Shown here: positions 22,735 to 34,693 of the stretch, piece after piece
How positions within the stretch are numbered: position 1 is the stretch's first letter
How the letters are laid out: each line of letters starts with the position of its first letter
Origin: Cinnamomum chago
Taxonomy: Eukaryota; Streptophyta; Magnoliopsida; Laurales; Lauraceae
Reading direction: 5' to 3'
Length of the DNA stretch: 64,000 nt
NCBI GenBank assembly: GCA_038049695.1
Contig: CP142451.1
Location: forward strand, 30,798,001 to 30,862,000
Program-made: the position numbers and the translations under genes
Notes under the pieces: model-generated
Database searches by the model: none
Seen by the model: the letters and a program-made list of their open reading frames with translations, nothing else
What the model was told of the DNA's origin: nothing

Positions 22735-25093
22735 TGTTAGGGTTTTTATAGATTGCAATTTGATGGATGCATTATCATTCTAGCATCATGTGATTTACAC
22801 ACTTGCATTGGTTTTTAAATAAACTTGAAATCTAGTTTTATACATGCATTGGTTTTTAGATTTGGAAAAGTTTGTGTTATATGCATGTTTTGGTTCTAAA
22901 CTTGGATGCATTGGTTTTAGAACCCAAACTCTTTTTTGAAAACCTAATTCCTTGTGCATTACATTTGGAAAATCATGTTAGGTATTTAGGTTTGAGCTTT
23001 GCATACTTTCATCTCTTCAAAATCATATATGTATGCATTGTTTTTGAAAAAGGAGTTTTTAGAAATCAAGCTAGCCTATGGTTTAAAGTTTCAAATCATT
23101 TTAGGCTTTGGATGTTTCATGTTTTTATACATCTTTGAATGATTTAAAACATGTGAAAAAGCTTGATTTTAATGGCCCAAAAGATCCCCAAAGAAAATCT
23201 TCAAGAAACCCAAAAAATGGGAAATTCTGGGCAGGCCCGGTCAACCGGCCATGTGTGGCCGGTCAACCGGCCATGTGTGGCCGGTCAACCGGCCAAGAGG
23301 CCCGGTTAACCGGCCACACAGGGCAGGTCAACCGGGCTGGCACAACGGCTCTTTTTATGACCGTTGTGCTTGGCCGGTCAACCGGCCTGTCATGGCCGGT
23401 CAACCGGCTAAACTAGCCGTTGGGGCTGTTTTGGCTATAAAAAGGAGTTCTTTCCCTTTCCAAATGTTGGGAATTTTTAACCCCTCCTTGAGAGGATTTG
23501 AGGCATATCAAAAGGGAAAAGAACCAAGGGATGAAGGGGAAGATTAGGAAAGCTAAAGCTTGGATTAATGAAGTTAAACCACCAAGTAGGCTCTTCCTTT
23601 CTTAATCATATGTTTTCATGCTTTGTTTTATTTTTGGTAAATCATTTCTAGCATAATAAACTATGTTTGTGTTGTGTCCTTAACATGTGTTATGTTTTGA
23701 GTTGATTTATTGTTTTGGATACAACACCATATGATTCAATTCAAGTAGTACTTAACTTTGGTAAATCTAAGTAGATCATGTTAATGTAAAAACCTTTGAA
23801 ATCATATGTAACATGATCCATATACTTGGTTGAATCTTTGGTTGTTGTTTTTCATCATAAGAAAATCACTTTCAAAACTATCTTATGTTTTGGACTCAAC
23901 CTCTTTACAAATCATATGTTTTCATGTTTTGTTTTATCATTGGTAAATCTTTGTAACATGTTAATATATGATATGTTGTATCCTTAGCATATTCTATATT
24001 TTGAATAGATCTATTGTTTTGGATACATCACCATTGATTCATCAAAGTAGTACTTTATTGGTAAATCTAAGTAGATCATGTTAATGAAAGATGTAACATG
24101 ATTCATATACTTTGTTGAATCTTTGGGTGTTGTTTTTCCATCATAAGAAAATCTCCTTCAAATGTATCTTATGTTTTGGATTCAACATCATTACAAATCA
24201 TATGTGTATTATTGTTTTAATGCTTCACAACTTGCCTTACTTTGATAGGTAAATCATTTTCAAGTTGTCTTTATAATTACATATGATTTGTCCCCTCTTT
24301 TCAATCAAATCTATTTTTATGTTTTGAGCTACATTGATGATTTGATTGACATCCCTATGCATCACATGTTTAGAGCTAATCCATTTCATACAACTTGTGT
24401 AACTTTGATATCATTAACAAGTTGTTACTTTTAACATGTGATTGCATTGCTTCCTCAATCATAAATGTTTTTGAGCTAAAACTTTCAAAAGCCTTAGGCA
24501 TACATTTATGAGCTTTCATTTTCAAAATGATTGAGGACCACACACACACACTTCATGTACTTTCATCTTTGCATTCATAGTGTGAGTGTGTATTAGTTTT
24601 TCACTTCCATATCCGCCTATTTAAGAGGCATTGTAATGAGCTTAAATGAATCTCCATCAAGTGTATGTTAGACACTATCTTAGTGAGATAACCAACCTTG
24701 TGGTTGAAGAGGTTATTGCTTAGCCTATAAAAGCATAGTGTATAGGTTGATGTTAAGCCTTGAAAAACATCAATGTAAGGTTATTGCTTAGCCTTGGAAA
24801 GCATATTGTAAAGGTTATTGCTTAGCCTATTGAAAAGCATAAATAGTGGAAATCCGGTGGGGTGTTGGATCACAAGCCGGTAGTGGATGTAGGCATTGAG
24901 GCCGAACCACTATAAATACTTGTGTGATGGTGCTTGCTTTGTGATGATTCTTTTGTTAAGCTTCCGCATATTGTTTGATAATCATCACTTGTGACTAGTT
25001 TGTTTTAAAGAAGTTAAAATTGATTAAAATTGGTCATAATTGAAGCTCACCCTATTCACCCCCCTCTAGGGTTCGGATCCCCATGGACTTACA
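22735..25093 (+). mobile_element. SIRE/Maximus-like solo LTR (2359 bp)
   Basis: Begins TGTTAGGG and ends GGACTTACA, flanked by the exact 5-bp repeat AAAAT (22730-22734, 25094-25098). The 3' part carries CACCCTATTCACCCCCCTCT, which resembles the end of SIRE-type copia LTRs. TATAAAAAG sits at 23436-23444. Immediately upstream are seven copies of a GGCCGGTCAACCGGCC palindrome. No internal region is present, so it is a recombination product. It splits the right terminal repeat of MULE B. Confidence 0.85.
23235..23412. promoter_or_regulatory. Cluster of GGCCGGTCAACCGGCC palindromes upstream of an LTR TATA box
   Basis: Seven copies or near copies occur at about 23236, 23259, 23281, 23299, 23324, 23372 and 23394. 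They lie 30-200 bp before TATAAAAAG (23436), the position of an upstream activating region. Several CG and CCGG sites make it rich in methylation targets. Confidence 0.75.
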
Positions 25094-25152
25094 AAAATGG
25101 GGCCAACGAAGTGGTATAGGGCCCTACAGGGTCCTCCGCCGTAAATCCCTCT

Positions 25153-26870
25153 ACATTGTACCTTCACAAATACAATGTTAATTAAGAAATCAACAAAGTT
25201 TTCAAGGTCAAAACATGTCCTTTCTATTTAAAAACACAATTAATGAGAATTCACCCACATTTTCTATATCATATATTTTTCTAAACTTTTATCTATTTTT
25301 CTGCCAATATTTCCTGTGTGAAACTTCATTCTCATAACTTGACATCAAGGAAAATGAAATTCCTTTGAAATACCTATGCAATGGAAAGAAGTAAAAACCT
25401 CATAAAATTAATTTTAGCAATAAACTTATTTTGTGTTTTACTTGCTAGGTTGGTCCACTAGCCAACATTGATATTATAAACCTAAAGATTAAGGCATTGA
25501 TCCTGAGCATGTATGTGATATCGAGGTGCCAACACCCCTGAATCATGAGTGTATCGGCAACATATTTAGTATTTTTCTTATTTGTTTAGTGATGAAGGTT
25601 CAACTAAAATGAACAAATAGTTGAACTTGGTTTGAACAAAGCTAAGCAAGCCTTCACTTAATAACCAATAATTCTTATCGAAAGAACGAACAATAGAGAC
25701 GACACCTTGACCAATGTAAGAAATCGCAAACAGCCCGTACAAACTTGTCACTTTTGTTGAGAAAAGATATTAATTACTAAAAACACACTGACATTTTTTT
25801 TATTTTTTTATATACATCTTGCAATTACTATTTTTAATTAGTTAAAACTTATCTATTTTTTCTAGCAGTTTCCTAGACGGCTTTTTTTTAGAATGATATA
25901 TGTGGCATTGATGTCAAGGAAATAGTTATCCCATTGAAGTACTTTTAAAATGGATTATAACTAATAAAAATGTCATTAGAATATCCTTTGCAATATGCTT
26001 ATTTTCTTGTCATTATTCTTATATTATTTAAAAATAAATCTATTTCTCTGTGGGTATTTTACAAAACGATATTTTTCTAAGAATGTTATATATAATATTA
26101 ATCTCATAGAAACATGAATCCCCTTAAGATACGTTTAAAATGGAAAAGATTTAGTAAGGTTAAGATGTTATTAATAGTATATTTATTTTGTATTTATTAT
26201 CTTAATCATTTAAAACTCAATAATATTTTATCTGGAATAAACCAACGGTCGATCAGGTTCAATCAAACCTAAACCTTTTATTTTTATTTATTATTTTTAA
26301 CTATTTGGGAATAATCATTGTTCAATTGGTTCATATTGTTCAATTGGAATGAACCAATCTCACATTGAGTTGAATAATTGATCAATTGTATCGAAAGAAA
26401 GATCGTTGGAGTTGATACAATGACAAACACATTTTAGTGAACTCTTGAATTGTCAGCGTCAAAAAATGTCCTTGTAGCTAAGAAAGCATAAAAACAAGGA
26501 ATTAATGAAATGTTAGGTACTGGCATTTTCCTTTTTATAATTTTTTTTATTACTTTAATAATTTATAAACTAATCAATTTTTCTGCCAATGTTTTCTCCA
26601 AGAATGATATCTAAGACTTCAAAATCAAGAAAATAGAAGTCCCTTTGAAATGTTTTTATGTCGAAAAGTAAAAATCTCCTAAGACATTTTTAGCAATATA
26701 TATTTTTTATTTCTCTTATTTAGACTTTAATGTATTTCTTGCTATCATTTTACCACACAATATTTTCTAAGAACGATATTTATGAAATTGACGTCATGAG
26801 AATAGAAACTCCATTGCAATTATATTCAATGGGAAAGAATAAGTAAAAGTATCTTTGAAAAATATATATA
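25153..26870. repeat. Degenerate tandem repeat, right part
   Basis: Diverged copies of the ~175-190-bp unit seen at 15770-16268. Anchor words ('tcaaggaaa..tcc.tttgaaatac') lie near 25349, 25911, 26098, 26621 and 26795. Bases 25440-25740 and 26225-26470 interrupt the series and hold nothing I recognise except a repeated 'accaacggt(t/c)ga(g/t)' segment. An (AT)n run ends it at 26862-26878. Confidence 0.65.
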
Positions 26871-26878
26871 TATATATA

Positions 26879-27356
26879 TGGGAGATGCTCCTATGAGAGA
26901 TATCTCTTACCCAGCCTAGTTCAGGAGTCTTTGGTCCTAAACTCGAGGGACACTCAATTATGGACAGCCAAGAACTAATCCCTAAGAGTACATACAACTC
27001 CTCTTATCGATACTATATCTTAGAAAATATGTTGGAAGTATGTTTTTACTATAATTTTATCTTGACATATATAGTTTGGTCATGTGCAACGTAGGATAAC
27101 AACAACGTTAGTGAAGAATAGGTTTCTTTATCATGGTGATTGCCCCTGAAGGAAAATGAATTGACCAAATACGACATGAATGGAAGTAATAATGATAGAT
27201 AAGAAAAATGCAACCTACTAAAGGATGTCGAGTCCCTCCCGTTATCATTGGCTTTTCTTCAACACCCATTGCTTTTTGGATGATAGAATTCAATACATGC
27301 ACTGTGTAGAATATAAAATAAAAGCACGCTTCTTACATGTACTGATGTACCACGTT
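26879..27356. other. No recognisable feature
   Basis: No domain, repeat or terminus was recognised. The short open frames look random. Confidence 0.4.
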
Positions 27357-27373
27357 AAATTACTATCTATAAT

Positions 27374-27592
27374 AGCCCCAAGGGGTTGGCCAGTGGTCAA
27401 GACCATGGTTCCTCTCTTTTCTGGAGCTAAAGGTCCTAGTATCGATCCCCGATCCCCGATCCTCCCAAGAACCGAAGGTTAAGTCCACTAGTGCTACCAC
27501 CTGGGGCCATAGGGGTTTTACATGGCTTCTCTCTGGGCCCGGAGGTATTAGTCCAGTCCAAAAGATTGGAAACCCTCCAGTTAGTTAAAGAA
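27374..27592 (+). mobile_element. SINE-like element with 17-bp target duplication
   Basis: A 219-bp unit starts AGCCCCAAGGGGTTGGCC and is flanked by the exact 17-bp direct repeat AAATTACTATCTATAAT (27357-27373, 27593-27609). Near the start is a box-A-like GGTTGGCCAGTGGTC, and about 50 bp later a box-B-like AGTATCGATCCCC, the spacing of a tRNA-type pol III promoter. The tail is A-rich (TTAAAGAA). A long exact duplication and tRNA-like promoter together are typical of LINE-mobilised SINEs. The exact duplication suggests a fairly young insertion. Confidence 0.85.
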
Positions 27593-27609
27593 AAATTACT
27601 ATCTATAAT

Positions 27610-28099
27610 TAAAAGGGACAATTACACAAAGCACTAACATTTATGGCATGCCGGTCTTGGTCCTTCAATGCACTCGCACTTTTTTCCAGGTGGAAAACAA
27701 GAGTGGGTCACTTTTCTTTGTTACCTACCTCATATATGTGCAAAACATCAATAAATTAGATTCTATAGGTCGGCCACAAGGACTAAAAGCGGTGGGGAGA
27801 AGAAGACCTGTTGCAAATATGCAAATTTTAGCAAATCTATAATGATAAATATTAAATAAGTGAAAATGCATACGTACTCACACAAGAACTACATCATGGA
27901 GTCATATGTGTGGATGCCGAAGAGGAAGCTCCATGTGCATATTTCCTGCACCCATAAATATTAAAATTTATTGTTATGCATGTAAATAGAAGGCCAAAAA
28001 AAAAAAGAGGCTATAACATGAACAATACATGATATGCGTAATATGAAAAATACATGAAACTAAAACACTAGTTGACATGACATGATCACCTGCAACACT
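27610..28099. other. No recognisable gene
   Basis: Flank downstream (in the minus direction) of the CACTA-linked DUF4216 remnant. It may be the 3' part of the CACTA element, but no domain or terminus could be identified. Confidence 0.4.
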
Positions 28100-28455
28100 A
28101 ACGCTAATCCTTAACGTTAGCAATGATATCATCGTCTATGATATCATCTTGTAATGTTGTTGTCAGGTCATTTTCATTCATCCTTGCCTCAAAGACTAAT
28201 GGATGTTCATAACCGTTTGCAACCTGGTTCAATTCTTTTGGAATATCCAACACAACATGCCACGCATCCATCTGGAAATTTTGATCTTTGTAAAGACTTG
28301 AGTTGCTTGTAAGGCAATAACAAATAGCTCATCCACTCCTTTTTTCTATTTTTCATTAACCTCCTCACATTGACTGACATATACCAAGTTCGTTTTTGGA
28401 TCAACTCTGTGACCATTTGCATCTTCTATATGCACTCAATCACAATTAAATACTA
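28100..28455 (-). pseudogene. CACTA-linked DUF4216 domain, C-terminal part
   Basis: Minus-strand frames read EDANGHRVDPKTNLVYVSQC, DELFVIALQATQVF (the usual 'DPFVLA.QA.QVFY' motif) and WHVVLDIPKEL, ending in a TAG at about 28105. This is the end of the DUF4216 domain found after the TNP2 transposase in plant En/Spm elements. A stop (near 28348) and a frameshift are present. The upstream half lies 35 kb away at 63625-63820; the two join in frame if the MULE insertion and one TAAATACTA copy are removed. Confidence 0.8.
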
Positions 28456-28551
28456 GGGAATTTTACCAAATAATTAAGCTTATAGTATAAATAATCAATT
28501 TTTTGAAGAATAATAACAAAACCACCATTTAGTTGTTTGTACCTTTTTTTA
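28456..28551 (+). repeat. Left terminal inverted repeat of MULE C
   Basis: Pairs with 63624-63530. Identical core ACCAAATAATTAAGCTTATA, then AAGAATAATAACAAAACCA.CATTTAGTTGTT, then the T-run. Confidence 0.88.
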
Positions 28552-28567
28552 AAATAGAAATTACCCT

Positions 28568-28625
28568 AGTTGACGATATCGTCAACTGCCTGTATTTAAA
28601 CCCACAAATTTTCTTCTTCTTCTTT
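28568..28625 (+). promoter_or_regulatory. MULE C terminal palindrome and likely transposase promoter
   Basis: The perfect 20-bp palindrome AGTTGACGATATCGTCAACT (28568-28587) is followed 7 bp later by a TATA-like GTATTTAAAC (28592-28601). A C/T-rich leader with a splice donor (..CAATAGGTATGTTC near 28735) comes next. The palindrome therefore sits just upstream of the likely start of transposase transcription. Confidence 0.55.
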
Positions 28626-30563
28626 GTGAAACACTCTTCTCTCTTTCTCCCATTCATCTGTTTCATGGGTTCCCTGCTACCATTTCTCATAGATCTTTCT
28701 TAAATCTAGTTTATGAAATTAATCTTCAACAATAGGTATGTTCATTTTCTTATTTTTCTTATTTTTTGTGCTTTCCCCTCATTCTTATTAGATAAAGGAG
28801 GGATTCTTAGGCAACAAGGTGAATTTGTTCTACTTCATTTATTCTTCTAAAATATTACAGTGCATTGTTATTGACACCCACTAGAACGTTGGCATAGTGC
28901 CATGTTAATTCAATGCAAAGGGCAACCTTTGTTGATGAGTCCAATTGTTCAACACTTGGGATTCTTGTACATTAGTGCACTTATAATGATCTATTCATTT
29001 AGCAAGTGATCTTAGATGGAGAAGGGTAGAGGAGACTTGGAGTTGGGAGTTTATGAAATGGGGCTACTATGGATGATTTTTTTATTTTTTATTTTTGTAA
29101 ATGTACATGCTTCATTGTAGTTAATTACCAGTTCTCATTTTCCTTAGAAAACAAATACTAATTGCCACATATCGGCTCTTTTCATTTCTATCTTTAGCTT
29201 TGCCAAGGTTTTTTTGAAGTGTTTGTGCACTTTTCAGGCCTCTAAAATGGTTGTGTAGGAAAGAATGACTATAATTCCCCTTTTGTTGCTAATTTAGCCT
29301 GACAAAGTATCTTTAGTCATAGTTTGGATGGTATCATTGCTCATACTAATGGGCTTATTGTGAATTTGGAATGCACCATATTTTGGAAGTTTGAATAGTT
29401 GTCACACGTAGTTTCCTTGAATTTTTCCTAAGTTTTGTGTTGCCATAAACCACCAACTGTTCCATGCCACAATAGGCATCCATGAATAGTGACATGCTCT
29501 CGATGCGGTTAGTTTTAGACTTTTTATTCGCTTGTTAGTGCTCACGGTTCTCTGTGCAATTGTCTTGTAATTTCTAATAGAAGTTGTTTTTCAATTGAAA
29601 TGTCCAATGCTTGAAGGCAGGCTAAACCCAAGTCAAGCATCTGTTTGGTTAAGGGCCTAGATTTTTACTTGATAGACAGTTAAAACATTGAGAAAATTGA
29701 TACTAATTATCAATGAGTTTAGTTAAGTTGATGATACAAAAGTTGAATGTTGGAAGCTTTAGAGGAAAACAAATCCAATCAAGAATCAATATTCCATATA
29801 TTTTAAAAAACCAATCATACAACCCACAAATCTTGAACTATCTTCCAAAAAAAAATCCCGAACTATAGCAGTCTATAACCTATTAATTGAACAACAAAAT
29901 GCATTTCTAAATCCATAGCAAAGAGCCAATATATTCCCATATGGGAAACTAATCCATATGACCATATAAACAAAACATACAAGTGTCATTGTGTGCATAT
30001 TTATCACATAAGCAGCCAACTAATGAGTTGCACTATTAAGGATTATAGCAATCCAAAAAATGGGCTCATTTCCAACAATTGGATCCAATTTTTTTTTTTC
30101 AATTGGATTTAGTTCGCATCATATATATAAATTGGATGCATGTTTTAGTTCATTTTCGTATTTTGACTTGCTTAAACTTCTAGACTTCTAGTTCCCCTAA
30201 AGTTTTTTTATCATTTGCGTATTACAGTTCTAAACTTTATGGGTTTTTTTTTTATGGTTTTCTATTCTTATGTTTATTAGGGTTTCAAGGGGGAAAGAAA
30301 TAAGATTAGGATGTAGAATGGTCTTTCATCTTCCTAAGTATTGGAATAGTACGTATGTCCATGGATGTACATTAGAATTACTTAAATTTCTTAATTACCC
30401 TACCAAAGTAGACAATTTCTTATGCCCTTTAATTCATATGTATTCATTTACTATAAATTTAATCATTGTATTGAATTTTCATTATTTTACCCTTGATTGC
30501 AATCTTTTTACCCTACCAAATTAAGCCATTTGCCCTTTGAGTTCTTTTACCCTACAAGCTTAA
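28626..30563 (+). other. MULE C leader/intron region, no gene
   Basis: About 1.9 kb of A/T-rich DNA between the likely promoter and the first transposase exon. I read it as 5' leader with a long intron (donor near 28735). The open frame at 30270-30524 shows no domain. Confidence 0.5.
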
Positions 30564-33500
30564 GTGAGCAATAATGTAACTTATATGAGAGAATATTGTA
30601 AACCAATGCCCGATTCTATGATTAACCGTTGCTCCTTTAATCACCCCAACAGGAAGTGTGAATATGAGATATTAACTGTATTCCACTTTGGAGGGAGGTT
30701 CGATTGGGACAATGGAAATCTAGTGTATATCAGTGGCGATGAGAAGATGTTATACTTGAGGAAGAATTTAACATTTCATGAACTTTTTGAAAAAAATATT
30801 AGAAGTGACGAAATGGGTGCTACAAGAAGACGACATAACCATAAAATACCTACATCAAAATGGGCATGTGAGGACTTTGGTTCAAGTAAGAAATGATTAT
30901 GATGTCCATGTAATGTTCAGAGCATCTGGATGTTTGACAGGCTCAGTATATTTATACCTCCATAGATTCTCTGATAATAAATAGGAGCCTTGCCAACCAA
31001 TTTCTAGGTTCGCAAAATATGATTTTTCATACGCTCCCTACTTTTTTATGTCGTAAAAAATCACATAAACATAGTTTTAAACATTTTATGTTTATATTTG
31101 GCAACAAAAGCGGGAACGTGTAGACATTGAAGATTCTAGCACACTATCTCTCCAACAAAAAAAGGCAATTATTAATAGGATTCTACAAACCATTACTATG
31201 GACTGTTATTGTGAATAAATTCTCAAATATTCATCATTTATGTTGTAGGAATTTCAATAAATTGATTTTCGACAGCAATCGGATTGACAGATCGTCAAAT
31301 TGTATAAAAGCGAATGAAGCAAGCCCACTAACAGCAGCAATCCAAAGGTTTGCATCGCTAGATAAGTTGTTTTTTTTCAAGTATTATTTTTGCAAATAAT
31401 ACCATCTAATGTGACTTATACCATATTTATCTTAAACAATCTGCAGGGAGAATGTTTTGCCCATGTCAAGAACAAATGTTTTGCAAGGACTCTACCTCAC
31501 AAAGATTCTGGATTGTCTCATATGTATCCAATTGTTGACCTCAGAGATGATGAAGACGCGCATATTTCTTTTGAAGCCGATGAGGGGGGCATTAAAGTTA
31601 GTATTAAACCCCACGATGCTTCTTTTTTGTCAGATGGAAGGCCGTCTCCCCCTAGACAAGAAGCTACGCAAGATGTTCCACCACCTCATATCATTAGAGA
31701 GAGAGCCGATCAAAATTGTGAGGGATAAAAATCCATCCAATGTGGTGAGTGATGAAGAACCATCCAATGTACCGAAAGACAAAAAGCCATCCAATGTGGT
31801 GAGAGATACAGAGGCATCTCACGTGGTGAAAGCTACAGTTTCATCAAATTTGGCAAAAGATATCAAGATATTAGACACATTGGTAGCAGCGGAAGATCTA
31901 ATTGGCATACCACCAGCTGAGAGTTCATCACGTGAAATGTGGAAGGGGAGGGTATTTCAAAGTCATGATGCATTTAGGAGCACTTTGTCCAAGTTTGCTT
32001 TATATAGTAATTTCGCTTTCAAGCCAATAAGGACAGCTATATGGGAGGTTACAGCAAAGTGTAGTGATGGTAGTTGTCCGTGGCGCATTCATGCTTCAGT
32101 TATAGAGTCTAGACCCCAATTCCAAGTGAGGACTTATAATGAAAAGCACACAGGTTCAAGACCATTGAGTGGAGTTGCTCATCGCCAGGCAACATCCAGA
32201 TTGATAGTAGAATTCATCAAGGAAAGGCTCATACAACACCCAAATTATAGACCAAAGGAGATAATGTCTAATTGGCAAAGGGAATTCAGCAGTCAAATAA
32301 CTTATAGGAAGGCCCATATCGCGAAAGAGATAGCCATGCATGACATACAGGGTTCTTATGAAGAATCATATGCCATCCTTCCTGATTATATATTGGAGCT
32401 AAAGATGACTAATCCCGGAACCTATACCAAACTATGGTGGGAAGATGATGACTCATTCCAACAGTTTTTTGTTGCTTTTGGTGCTTGTATTCGTTCCTTC
32501 AAATCTGTATTCAGGCCTCTCATAGCGCTTGATGGATCACACCTTCGTGGTCAATATCCCGGCTCATTACTTATAGCGGTGTCTCAAGATGGTTATCATG
32601 GTCTATTCCTCATTGCCTTTGCAATAGTAGAGTCAGAGTGTCGCGATTCTTGGTCATGGTTCCTAGCAAGTCTGGACCTTGCTCTAGAAGGGGTGCAAAA
32701 TTTGACCATTTTATTTGATTGGATGATGGGCATCACATTGGCTATAAGGGATGTATTCCTGAGTGCAAAACATTGCTATTGCTGCAAACATATGGCAAGT
32801 AATATTCAATGAAAGTTTAAAAATAAAGGCATCATCATTAAATTTTGGTGCACTGCAAGAGCATATCGTTTGTGTGAGTATGAAAGGTATATGGCTGAAA
32901 TTAGGGATGTGGACCAGTTATTGGAAAAGAACACTGGGCAAATGCATTTATTGATGGACATTGATATGATATGCTTACAACTAACATTACAGAGTCTACA
33001 AACAGCGTGTTCAAGGAAACAAGAGAGCTTCCTATTACATAACTAATTGAGTCAATCCAGGCTAAACTGATGGAATTCTTCCAGGAACGGCGTGAAAACT
33101 CTCAAAACATGCATACATCGGTTACTCCTTAAGTAGATAAGATTCTGCACAAGGAAATTGAGATTTCCCGTAGACTAGAAGCTCATTAGGCCGGTCAATA
33201 TGAATTCCAGGTATTATTAGAGAGTACACAGATATCGTCCACCTCGATAAGAAAACATGTACATGTCGTCAATGGGATTTGACTAGAATTCCTTGCTCAC
33301 ATGCAGTTTCAACAATTAAACTTCGGCACTACAATCCTTATGATTGTTGTGAACATTGGTTCTCAACTGAGATGTTCCGGCATGCCTATAATGACATAAT
33401 TCACGGTACTCGTGATAGACTCTAGTGGGATCAACTGAGTGGGCAATGGATCTTACCACTGCATGCCCATAGGCAACCTGGGAGGCCAAGGAAGAATTGG

Positions 33501-33600
33501 ATAAGGACAGAAGATAGGCTGTGACGATAGGTTACTTGCTCACATTGCAAAAAACGAGGTCATAATAGGCAAACATGCAGGAATCCTCCAGCCTAGGCGT
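30564..33600 (+). pseudogene. MULE C transposase (full-length architecture, broken)
   Basis: A PB1-like N-terminal domain (about 30650-30984: YEILTVFHFGGRFDWDN..) has a frameshift near 30800. Intron-like DNA follows, then an acidic linker and MuDR DNA-binding domain (31920-32150, CSDGSCPWRIHASV). The DDE core shows LIALDGSHLRGQYPG (about 32525), LTILFDWMMGI (about 32705) and NITESTNSVF (Glu, about 32995). A SWIM finger CTCRQWDLTRIPCSHAV (33250-33300), QPGRPRKNW and CCHC knuckle CSHCKKRGHNRQTC (33540-33585) complete it. All catalytic and zinc residues remain. Stops near 32812, 33043, 33130, 33187, 33423 and 33523 kill it. The longest intact stretch is 31457-32812. It would bind the element ends and carry out cut-and-paste transposition. 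Confidence 0.9.
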
Positions 33601-33829
33601 TAGAATGCATTTACATTGTTTTGCCATGTCACAAATTGTTAAATCATGGTATCTAGTGATGATGTTTTAATGACATTTTGTAAATTTGTATTTATATACG
33701 TGAAGATGATAATATGTGTACATGTTTTTTAGGTATTATGTGAAGAAAATGTGCTGTCATATTTGAATAAATATGTATTTTACAGCTTATGCATATCAAT
33801 AGCTGAGATATGGGCATTAATTGGTGAAG

Positions 33830-34371
33830 AGAAATTGACGATATCATCAATGCGTTGATGATAGCATCATCTTTGGCCTTCTATGCCCACTAGAATTGTA
33901 AAAACATATTGTTTCCTTCTTTTTTTTATCCTTTGAAATAATGACTTCTTTTTAGTGCAATCATAGCTAAGATTGCATCATTAAACCAATTTTCAACCAA
34001 CTGGTAAATGGCAGAATGTTTCTACCAATTCTTCCATTAGTTTGATGACTACACAAAGATTGCAATGATAGCTACATTGCATCTTTCAAATAGCATCATA
34101 GCTGGTGTAAATACGAGCATAAAGTATTAAGTAAAAGTTGACAATATTGTCATCCCTGGCTTCCTCTACCAGTAACTACCAAAATGCTTCTCTCAGTTTC
34201 TTTCCATTGGTTGGATGACTATTTTGAGTGTAAGGATAACTGAAATTATATCATACAATAAGGTTCTCTAGTGGTGTAAATACGAGCCTCAAGTACTATG
34301 TAAAAGTTGACGATATCGTCAATTAGTTGATGATATCATCTTCTCTGGCTTCCTCTACCCATATTAGTAAC
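33830..34371. repeat. Palindrome-bearing ~190-bp repeat of MULE C, left of the copia element
   Basis: Copies of AGTTGACGATATCGTCAA and its T-variant (TTGATGATATCATC) occur at about 33834, 33852, 34135, 34305 and 34324. They are embedded in a ~190-bp unit with 'taactaccaaaatg(t/c)tt..ttccattggtttgatgac..taaatacgagcctcaagta'. The series is cut by the copia insertion at 34371/40029 and resumes beyond it. Confidence 0.85.
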
Positions 34372-34693
34372 TGTTGGCCTAGTGGGTCCAGACCAATTGG
34401 GTTTAGGGTCATTGGTATTTTGGTAATTATACCGGGACTTTCTTATTGACTAAAATAGGGTTTCTTGGGGGGTAAGAAAGAGAGCATTATATATTCATGT
34501 AATGTGTAACCCATGAGGGACTGTACTGCATATCATACAGAGAGTGAACCCAAAGGAGAGTTGAGTTTCTTTCCCGTGGACGTAGGCAAGATTGCCGAAC
34601 CAGGTAAATCTCTTTGTGTGTGATTGCTTGTTCTTGTGTGGTTGATTGATTGCTTGATCGCTGTTTCACGTTTCCACATACACGCGCACAACA
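34372..34693 (+). repeat. 5' LTR of the copia element
   Basis: TGTTGGCCTAGTGGG..CGCACAACA, with a TATA-like ATTATATATTC near 34480. A ~1-kb untranslated leader (34694-35698) follows; I find no gene in it. Confidence 0.92.

Larger units (their letters stand above)
16269..25152 (+). mobile_element. MULE B, with captured host gene fragment and nested LTR elements
   Basis: Terminal inverted repeats of about 145 bp: 16269-16413 pairs with 25152-25099 continued by 22729-22643 once the 2.36-kb solo LTR and its duplication are removed. Shared blocks are AGAGGGATTTAC, ..CGGA..TCCT.GG.., a T-run, GTC.TTT.GTG..ATGGTCGATATCGAC. The interior holds a truncated MULE transposase (+), an SF3b2 gene fragment (+) and an old copia remnant (-). 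The degenerate tandem repeat lies on both sides, so that was the target. No perfect 9-bp target duplication is visible (ATATATAAT against ACATTGTAC), so the insertion is old or its ends have eroded. Confidence 0.8.

Noticed and set aside
22872-23547. Plus-strand frames across the GGCCGGTCAACCGGCC cluster (repetitive GRSTG/GQP peptides)
   Set aside because: They are translations of the palindrome repeats within an LTR, not a protein gene.
26862-26878. (AT)n run as an origin or regulatory site
   Set aside because: A simple microsatellite with no other supporting signal.
27374-27592. Functional tRNA gene
   Set aside because: Box-A/B-like words are present but no cloverleaf can be drawn, and the 17-bp duplication marks a SINE insertion.
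28568-28587. Palindrome as a transcription terminator hairpin
   Set aside because: Position upstream of a TATA-like box and reuse as an interior array word fit a protein site better; bacterial-type terminators do not apply here.
30270-30524. 84-codon plus-strand frame upstream of the MULE C transposase
   Set aside because: No domain and low-complexity A/T-rich DNA; more likely leader intron.
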